Source: Candidatus Aminicenantota bacterium | GTDB lineage: Bacteria; Acidobacteriota; Aminicenantia; Aminicenantales; UBA8522 | Length of the DNA stretch: 10,617 bases | Direction of reading: 5' to 3' | Assembly (NCBI GenBank): GCA_016934895.1 | Contig: JAFGRZ010000258.1 | Location: 1-10,617 of the forward strand | Part shown: positions 1-5,900 of the stretch, one piece after another | Layout: every line of letters starts with the position of its first letter | Position numbering within the stretch: position 1 is the first letter of the stretch | Notes under the pieces: generated by a model | The model's database searches: none | What the model saw: only the letters and a program-made list of their open reading frames with translations | What the model was told of the DNA's origin: nothing | Position numbers and translations under genes: made by a program

Positions 1-111
1 CCCGTCTCGGAGAGAGCGGCCCGGGAAGTCCTGGCCTTGCCGATCTATCCCGAATTGACCCCCGAGCAGCAGGATTATATCGTTGAAACCATCAGGGAGT
101 TCTACGCTTAG
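1..111 (+). CDS. DegT/DnrJ/EryC1/StrS-family aminotransferase, C-terminal end only
   Basis: Frame 1 is open from the left edge to a TAG at 109-111, giving 36 residues. The fragment contains LALPIYPELTPEQQDYIVET followed by IREFYA. The pattern 'LPxxPxLTxEQQDYIVxxIxxFY' is the characteristic C-terminus of the DegT/DnrJ/EryC1/StrS family of PLP-dependent sugar aminotransferases, which transaminate keto-sugar nucleotides for LPS, capsule or glycan synthesis. The catalytic lysine and cofactor site lie outside the window, so the substrate cannot be named. The gene ends convergently with the ridA gene, 68 bases away. The family call rests on this short tail alone. Confidence 0.75.
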   Translation, partial: PVSERAAREVLALPIYPELTPEQQDYIVETIREFYA

Positions 112-179
112 GGGGCCGGCCTTGAGTTCGGTGCGCCGTTCAGTGGATGGACAGCCTTTTGGAAGCGCGAGCAGCTGCC
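112..179. other. convergent intergenic gap with no clear terminator
   Basis: These 68 bases separate the 3' end of the aminotransferase gene from the 3' end of ridA. Two short palindromes occur, GGCCGGCC at 114-121 and GCAGCTGC at 171-178, but neither is followed by a T-rich tract on either strand. I cannot name an intrinsic terminator for either transcript. Confidence 0.6.
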
Positions 180-653
180 TTATTCAACCAGGGCGATGGC
201 TTCGATCTCGATTCTGACGTCGCGGGGCAGACGGGCGACCTGGACAGCGGCGCGCGCCGGGAACGGCGTCTTGAAGAACTCCGCATAGACCTCATTCATG
301 CGGCTGAAATCGTTCATGTCCTGGAGGAAGACGGTGGCCTTGACCACCCGGTCAAAGGAACTTCCGGCCGCTTCGAGCACGGCCCCAAGGTTTTTCAGGA
401 CACGCCGCGTCTGATCTTCAATCCCTCCCGTCGAGAGCTCGCCGGTGGATGGATCGATGGCGATCTGCCCCGAACAAAAAACGAACCCACCGGCGACAAC
501 CGCCTGAGAATACGGGCCGATGGCCTTGGGAGCCCGGTCCGTTTTGACTTCTTCTTGCTTCATGGCTTTTTGACCTCCTGATTGAGCGAACGCCCGATGC
601 TTGGACAGCACCAGGCCGCTGACCATCGCGAGCAGGGCGTGGCGTCTTCTCAT
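180..653 (-). CDS. RidA (YjgF/YER057c/UK114) family enamine/imine deaminase with putative N-terminal export signal
   Basis: The 157-residue product has a canonical RidA domain from about residue 31 to the end. RidA proteins hydrolyse reactive enamines/imines such as 2-aminoacrylate, and some act as oxidant-activated chaperones. Visible family features are AIGPYSQAV, FCSGQIAID, the Arg in PARAAVQVARLP (R104 counted from the inner ATG, equivalent to E. coli R105) and the IEIEAIA end with its conserved Glu. Residues 1-23 look like a signal peptide: a basic start (MRRRH), a hydrophobic core (ALLAMVSGLVL) and an AFA|Q cleavage site. The c-region is unusually charged (SKHR). The start at 653 has AGGAGG at 661-666, 7 bases away, and follows the pbpC stop by 25 bases. 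The inner ATG at 563 would give a standard 127-residue cytoplasmic RidA and has its own AGGAGGT at 573-579. Both starts are plausible. I prefer 653 because its codons look coding and its spacing suits an operon. Family assignment is certain; location is not. Confidence 0.88.
   Translation of the reverse strand: MRRRHALLAMVSGLVLSKHRAFAQSGGQKAMKQEEVKTDRAPKAIGPYSQAVVAGGFVFCSGQIAIDPSTGELSTGGIEDQTRRVLKNLGAVLEAAGSSFDRVVKATVFLQDMNDFSRMNEVYAEFFKTPFPARAAVQVARLPRDVRIEIEAIALVE
573..579 (-). promoter_or_regulatory. internal Shine-Dalgarno for a possible short RidA form
   Basis: On the minus strand these bases read AGGAGGT, 9 bases before an in-frame ATG at 563-561. They lie within codons for Ser-Gly-Gly just after the predicted signal-peptide cleavage site. 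Initiation here would produce the 127-residue RidA core without an export signal, the usual length of cytoplasmic family members. Confidence 0.5.
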
Positions 654-660
654 TCCCGGC

Positions 661-666
661 CCTCCT
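661..666 (-). promoter_or_regulatory. Shine-Dalgarno for the long RidA form
   Basis: On the minus strand these bases read AGGAGG, 7 bases before the ATG at 653-651 and about 12 bases after the pbpC stop codon. This placement is ideal for initiation or re-initiation on a shared transcript and supports the long, signal-bearing start. Confidence 0.6.
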
Positions 667-678
667 GGACTTTGAAAT

Positions 679-2931
679 TCAGGCCAGGACGGTGATCTTG
701 ACCGACCGACTCTCCAGCCGGGCTCCGTCCTTGACCGCGACCGCTTTGATTGTATAAGAACCCGGCCGGAGATGCCAGAAAAAAACGAACGGCGATCCCG
801 CGACTCCCGCCCGGCTGCCGTTGATCCACCATTCCACCTGATCGATTTCGCGCGTTCGGGAAACGTCCACCTTGAGCCTGACGCGTTGATGCTCCTGCCG
901 GAGGACGGGATCGATTTTAAAAACGTCGCCGTTTCGAGGGAAAGAGATCTGAAAAAAAGAGGGGTCTTGGTCCGGCGTCCATCCGCCGCTCGCCGGGTTG
1001 AGAGCGGGCGTCGGCCCATGATGTGAACAGACCTCGTTCGGCTCGGTCCCTTTTATGAAAACCTCTTGAACGGCGCCCGGGCAAAACGCCGTCGGAATCT
1101 TCCCCGAGAGCGGACAGACCAGCGCCGTGGTGACGCCGTCCGGCCTGACAAATTCTCCGCTCGGATTGTCTCTGTGAAGGAAGAGCATGATATCCCTGAA
1201 AAGGGGTCCGCTTCCCGTGATGCCCGAGACATTGTGCATGGGCCGGCCGTCAAAATTGCCCATCCAGACTCCGACCGTGTATCCGGGAGTGTAACCGACC
1301 GCCCAGTTGTCCCGGAAATCTTTGGATGTCCCTGTCTTGGCCGCCACGGGAAATGGAAAAGCCAGCGGGCTATGATAGCCGAAGGCCGGAATGCGGGCGT
1401 CCGGGTCGGAAAGGATATGGGTGACGATATAGGCGACCTCGGGCGAGAAGACGCGCCTGGAAGGGACCTCATCCGGCCGGCGGACATCCCGGGTGTCTTT
1501 CCCGACCATCCGGAGGATTGATTTTTCCCGGATATGGAGGCCGAGTCTGGCCAGGGCCGAATACGCTCTCGCCAACTCCAGCAGGCTGACCTCACCGTTT
1601 CCGAGAGTGAGCCCCACTCCGTAATATCCGGGCTCCTCCTTGAGGCTGGCGAATTCCAGTCCTTGAAGCCGGCGGTAGAGAAGGTCCGGTCCGATCGTCT
1701 GCAAGACGGCCACGGCGGGGATATTGTAGGAGCAAGCCAGCGCCGCCCTCAGACTGACCATCCCATGGAACCTGCGGTCGTAATTTTGAGGAATGTAGTA
1801 TCCGCCTAAGGTGGAGAACTGGGTGGGCGAATCATCGATGAGGGAGGCCGCCGTCCACCCGTTCTCGAGGGCCAGCCCGAAAGTGAAAGGCTTGAGGGTC
1901 GATCCCGGCTGGCGCTTGGCCAGGGCTCCGTTCACCTGGCCGCCATGCTCAAAGTCGAAAAAGTCGCATGATCCCACCATGCTCAGGATTTCGCCCCGGG
2001 TGTTGTCCAGGACGACGACGGCCCCATTGGTGATCCCCCGATCGTTCATGGACTCCAAATATTGCTGGAGCAGGGTTTCGATCTTGCGCTGAATTCCGGT
2101 ATCCAGAGTCGTTTCGACGGCACTGAGCGCCCGACGCTCCTCAGGGGAGATGTGAGCCAGGATGAAATCACAGAAATGGGCCGCCCGGAAGCTTCTTGAT
2201 TCGGGGACAATCCGCAGTTCCTCCGTCCGGGCCCTCTCCTGCTCGGCTTCGGTGATGAAGGCGAGTGCGGCCATCCTGTCCAGGACCGCCGCCTGCTTTT
2301 TCTTGAGGGCGGGGAAGGCCCGATAAGGATTCAGAAGCGACGGAGACCGGGGAATCGCGGCCAAAAAAGCCGACTCCGCCAGGCTGAGTCCGGAACAGGG
2401 CTTGTCGAAATACAGTCGCGCGGCCGCTTCGATCCCATAGACTTGATTCCCATAGGAGATGCGATTGATATACTGGGTCAGGATCTCGGATTTGGAAAGA
2501 CGCCGCTCCAGCCGCACGGCGAGCCAGGCCTCCCGCGCTTTGGTCCAGAGATTGCGTCGGCCGGGATGGAGATTGCGAACCAACTGCTGAGTGATCGTCG
2601 AGGCGCCGGAGACGACGCGGCCGCCGCGGATGTTCTGCCAGAGCGCCCGGACCATCGAGAAAACATCGATGCCGCGGTGAAGAAAAAAGTGTCGATCTTC
2701 CGCCGCGATGGTGGCTTTCAGTAAAAACGGGGAGACGTCGTCGATTCCCACCCAGCGGCAGCGCCCGCCCTCGTCGGAGAGGACCTCCCTCAGAAGGAGT
2801 CGGTTCCTGTCCAGAAGCCGCAACGAGACGACCGGCGCCGGATCCAGCTTGTTCCGGGGAAAAGGAAGGAAAAGGGTCAGAAAAAGAAGGCCGGCAAGGA
2901 CGAAGACAGCGAGGCCGGTCTTTCTTTTCAT
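679..2931 (-). CDS. pbpC: penicillin-binding protein 1C (bifunctional peptidoglycan glycosyltransferase/transpeptidase)
   Basis: The 750-residue protein polymerises and cross-links peptidoglycan on the periplasmic face of the inner membrane. A signal anchor covers about residues 5-24. The GT51 domain follows, with EDRHFFLHRG (catalytic Glu78), GASTITQQ (109-116) and RRLSKSEILTQYIN (second Glu149). The transpeptidase domain has all three motifs: SxxK at Ser344-Lys347 (PGSTLKPF), SxN at 401-403 (SYN) and KTG at 532-534 (AKTGTS). A C-terminal BiPBP_C-like beta domain (about 660-748) and its cysteine-bearing linker (CPLSGKIPTAFCP) identify the 1C subclass rather than 1A or 1B. The ATG at 2931 was chosen because it gives the anchor directly and overlaps the upstream stop as ATGA; longer in-frame starts run into the macroglobulin gene with non-PBP sequence. 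No good Shine-Dalgarno precedes it, so translational coupling is likely. The alpha-2-macroglobulin neighbour matches the yfhM-pbpC pair of E. coli. Confidence 0.96.
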   Translation of the reverse strand: MKRKTGLAVFVLAGLLFLTLFLPFPRNKLDPAPVVSLRLLDRNRLLLREVLSDEGGRCRWVGIDDVSPFLLKATIAAEDRHFFLHRGIDVFSMVRALWQNIRGGRVVSGASTITQQLVRNLHPGRRNLWTKAREAWLAVRLERRLSKSEILTQYINRISYGNQVYGIEAAARLYFDKPCSGLSLAESAFLAAIPRSPSLLNPYRAFPALKKKQAAVLDRMAALAFITEAEQERARTEELRIVPESRSFRAAHFCDFILAHISPEERRALSAVETTLDTGIQRKIETLLQQYLESMNDRGITNGAVVVLDNTRGEILSMVGSCDFFDFEHGGQVNGALAKRQPGSTLKPFTFGLALENGWTAASLIDDSPTQFSTLGGYYIPQNYDRRFHGMVSLRAALACSYNIPAVAVLQTIGPDLLYRRLQGLEFASLKEEPGYYGVGLTLGNGEVSLLELARAYSALARLGLHIREKSILRMVGKDTRDVRRPDEVPSRRVFSPEVAYIVTHILSDPDARIPAFGYHSPLAFPFPVAAKTGTSKDFRDNWAVGYTPGYTVGVWMGNFDGRPMHNVSGITGSGPLFRDIMLFLHRDNPSGEFVRPDGVTTALVCPLSGKIPTAFCPGAVQEVFIKGTEPNEVCSHHGPTPALNPASGGWTPDQDPSFFQISFPRNGDVFKIDPVLRQEHQRVRLKVDVSRTREIDQVEWWINGSRAGVAGSPFVFFWHLRPGSYTIKAVAVKDGARLESRSVKITVLA

Positions 2932-5900
2932 GGCAAGCGGGCCACCCGGACGGTCTTCTCCAGGCTCCGGCCGAATACCTCCGGCGCGTACATCTCCTTG
3001 GCGACGGTCCCGGGCATGACAAAAAGCCCGGAGCTCAAGGCCCGGGCAAGATAGCGGTGGCTGTGAACGCCGGGAGGCAAAGAATCGGCGAAGAGAAGAA
3101 CCCGGTCGTCGTGCATCTCGATGTGGTTGAACCCGCGCCACCACGGCCAGGCCGGGGAGAGTCCGGCGGCCTCCAGGATTCTCCGGGCTTCGGCGCTTTC
3201 TGTCAGGAACTCCGGATTCACCGCCTCGAGTCCCGCCGGCAGGGGGTCATCGACGACGACGAAAAGGCTCTCCCGGGGAACGGCGACCTCGACCGTGACG
3301 ACGACGAGCGCGCCCGGCGGGACGGTCTCCAGCGTCTTCCCGTCGAGGGATGCGAAGCGCTTAAGAACCGCGATCCCCTCGTCCCGGGCAGGGAGAGCGC
3401 CCCGGGGCGCATAGGTCATCCGGGCTCCGTAGTACAGAATGCCGTCCCCTTTCTTTTCCGCCCGGAGTGCCCATTCACCTCCGGTTTCAATCCCGAGTTC
3501 GGAGAGCGGGATCCCCGCCCTCTTAAGCCGGCGCCGATCCCGCTCGAATTCCCCCTCGATCACCGTCTGGCCCGCCAGGGCGATCTTTCCGTGAAGGTCG
3601 CCTCCCGGTCCTTCGATTTGCCGATAATATTCGTTCAACGCGTAGAACACGAAAAAGTGTTCTTGAGTCGAAAACTCCCGGGGCGATCGTGTTTGAGCGA
3701 CCAACCAGCGGGCGATGGAGGAAAGAGAGGGATGGTCACTCCCGATTTCGACGAGCGTCTGCAGTATGAAAGCGGTGGTCCGGGTGTTCGAAGCATAGAT
3801 CCAGCGGCTTTCCCGGCCTTCGTCCTCCTCAAAATGAGCACTTTCGGGAGTGACTTTGATGGCGTTCAGCAGCTCTTGAATGAGCGTGTTCCGTGCCTCC
3901 GGAGAGCCCTTCCCGTAATAAAGCGCTTTGAGCAGGAGCGTCTTCCCGAAAAGCGGGAGGTTCTCTCTCCCGTTGAACAGCGTCTCCGCAAAAGCCGGCT
4001 GGGGCCGGTTCGCAAGAGAGAGGACATAGAGGGCCAGGGCTCGGCTCGTCTCCCAATCGCCCGGAGTGAACGGCCATTGTTCGGGATTCCACTTTTCCCT
4101 GAGGAAACGGTCCAGGTAATGGAGCCCCCGTTCGAGGCGGTCTTGTTCGACGGCATATCCTCCGTCCGCCGCTTTGAGCAAAGTCAGCAACGCATAGCCG
4201 GTCAGGAAAGGAACCTCCTTTCGCGATTCCGGCCAGAGGCCGAATCCGCCGCCGTCTCGTTGATAAGCGAAGATCTCCCCAAGGCCCGTGCGGACGGTCC
4301 TGCGCAATTCTTCCGGTTTGAGCCGGGTGAGCCCGAAATCCAACAGCACCTGAGGCGCGAGGACAAACGCAAGGAGGGCGCTCAGGCGTTGCTCCAGACA
4401 AAGGTAGGGGAAATCCATCAGCCCGTCGACGCTTCCCGTGAGACTGAGAAGGGCCGAAGAGGCGGCCTGAATCTCGATGCGGCTGGACTCGGGGAATACA
4501 TCCGTTGGTACAGCTATCGTCTCCTCGGCAGATTCACGGGTTTCTCCGAAAAGGGCCACCGTTTCGGTCGGCCGGGGAAGATGGAGAGGGATCTCGAGTT
4601 CAAGTCCGTCCGACTCTTCGCCCATGACCGCCCGGAACCGGAAGGAGGCCCGGCCGGGCTCGTCGGCGCGAAAGGAGTAAAGGACTTCCCGGCTTTCCCC
4701 GGACCCGAGATTGAAGCGGCGGTCGGCCTGTGAGTCTGTCATCCGGATCCCCGAAGCCGAGACGGAGAGCAGGACATCCCCCTGGTGCTGAGAGGAATTG
4801 TGGACCAGAACACCTCCCTCAAACGCATCGCCGACCCGGGCAAAGCGAGGGAGGGCGGCCTGGAGAAGAAGCCTTTTGGAAACGCGAAAGGTCGTTTCCC
4901 CACCGCCGAAGCGGGAGTCTTTTGTCTGGGCAACGGCCATGATCCGGAAAGTCGTCAAGTTATCAGGCAGCCGAAATGTCACCTCGGCTTCGCCGGACTC
5001 ATCCGAAGACAAAGACGGATTCCAGTAAGCGGTCGTCCGGAAGTCTCCCCGAAGGACAACCTCGGCGAGGCCGCCTTTCAAGACCGCGGCCTGACCTTCC
5101 CCTCCGCCGCCGGTATCTTCCCCTTTCTCCCCGTAATCCCGCTGGCCGACGACATGGATCCTTGTCTCCGAGGTCCGGACGGACAGGGGACGTTCTCCGT
5201 AAAACTCGGAGAAAGGATCCGGGGTCTGATAGCCGATGAGATTGAGCACCCCCACGTCCACCACAGCCACGGCCAGGGAAGCCGGACACCCCGCCCCCGC
5301 GTTATCGCGGACTTTGAACTTCAGCGAAACGCTCTCTTTTGGCTTGTACTCCTTCCTTTCCTCAAGGATCTCGACGGTCAAGCGCTTTTCCGCCGGGTCG
5401 ACGCGAAGGTTGACATACCCGATCTTGAAGGACGGCTCGCCCAGGTCCCGGCTTCCCTCGGCCGACGGCCCGGATGTTCGTCCCTGGACAAGCAGCACGC
5501 TGACAAAAATATTGGGGATATGCTCAGAGCCGATCGGCACTTCAATCTGGGAAGACGTGCTTTCGATATCCAGGACCCGGCTGTCCAAGACGAATTCCCT
5601 CTCAATTGTGACCAGAGCTTTCGCCTTCTCATAGGGCGATTTCACCAAAATCCGGGCTTTTTGGCCGGGCCGATAGTTTTCGGCGTCGGCGATCAGTTCG
5701 ATCGAATCATCGTCCCGCCTCTCCCAGGGGACATAATCGGGGCCGCTCACATAAAAATACGTCGCCGTCGTGATCCTGTTTTTCAGGTCGTCCGTGCCCG
5801 ATGCCAGAAGGTAGTAAAAACCGGTTTTCTGGGGAGTGAATATCACCTTGACGGCTTCGCCGCTCGTCCGGACTTGCTCGGTCGCGACCTCGATGTCGTC

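Noticed and set aside
114..121. GGCCGGCC palindrome between the convergent genes as a bidirectional terminator
   Set aside because: It cannot form a stem with a normal loop and lacks flanking A/T tracts.
582..653. RidA leader as a definite twin-arginine (Tat) signal
   Set aside because: Arginines cluster at residues 2-4, but the rest of the S-R-R-x-F-L-K consensus is absent; the leader is better described only as signal-like, with Sec or Tat route undecided.
654..1019. RidA frame extended upstream to 1019
   Set aside because: The extra sequence lies inside the pbpC 3' end in another frame, is Arg/Ser rich, and would place the signal-like segment internally.
2932..3144. Longer pbpC start at 3144 adding 71 residues
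   Set aside because: The extension is an out-of-frame reading of the macroglobulin C-terminus, is Arg/Pro rich, and would bury the PBP1C signal anchor; the ATGA-overlap start at 2931 fits the family.
3249..3311. Short GAC/CGA triplet runs resembling a microsatellite
   Set aside because: Each run is only three to four triplets long and encodes Val-Val or Val-Asp stretches in beta-strands of the macroglobulin, so coding sequence explains it.
3057..4733. A 558-codon open frame on the plus strand across the macroglobulin 3' half
   Set aside because: It covers the complement of the thioester and C-terminal domains, has no family-like motifs, and its length is explained by GC-rich codon use on the real strand.
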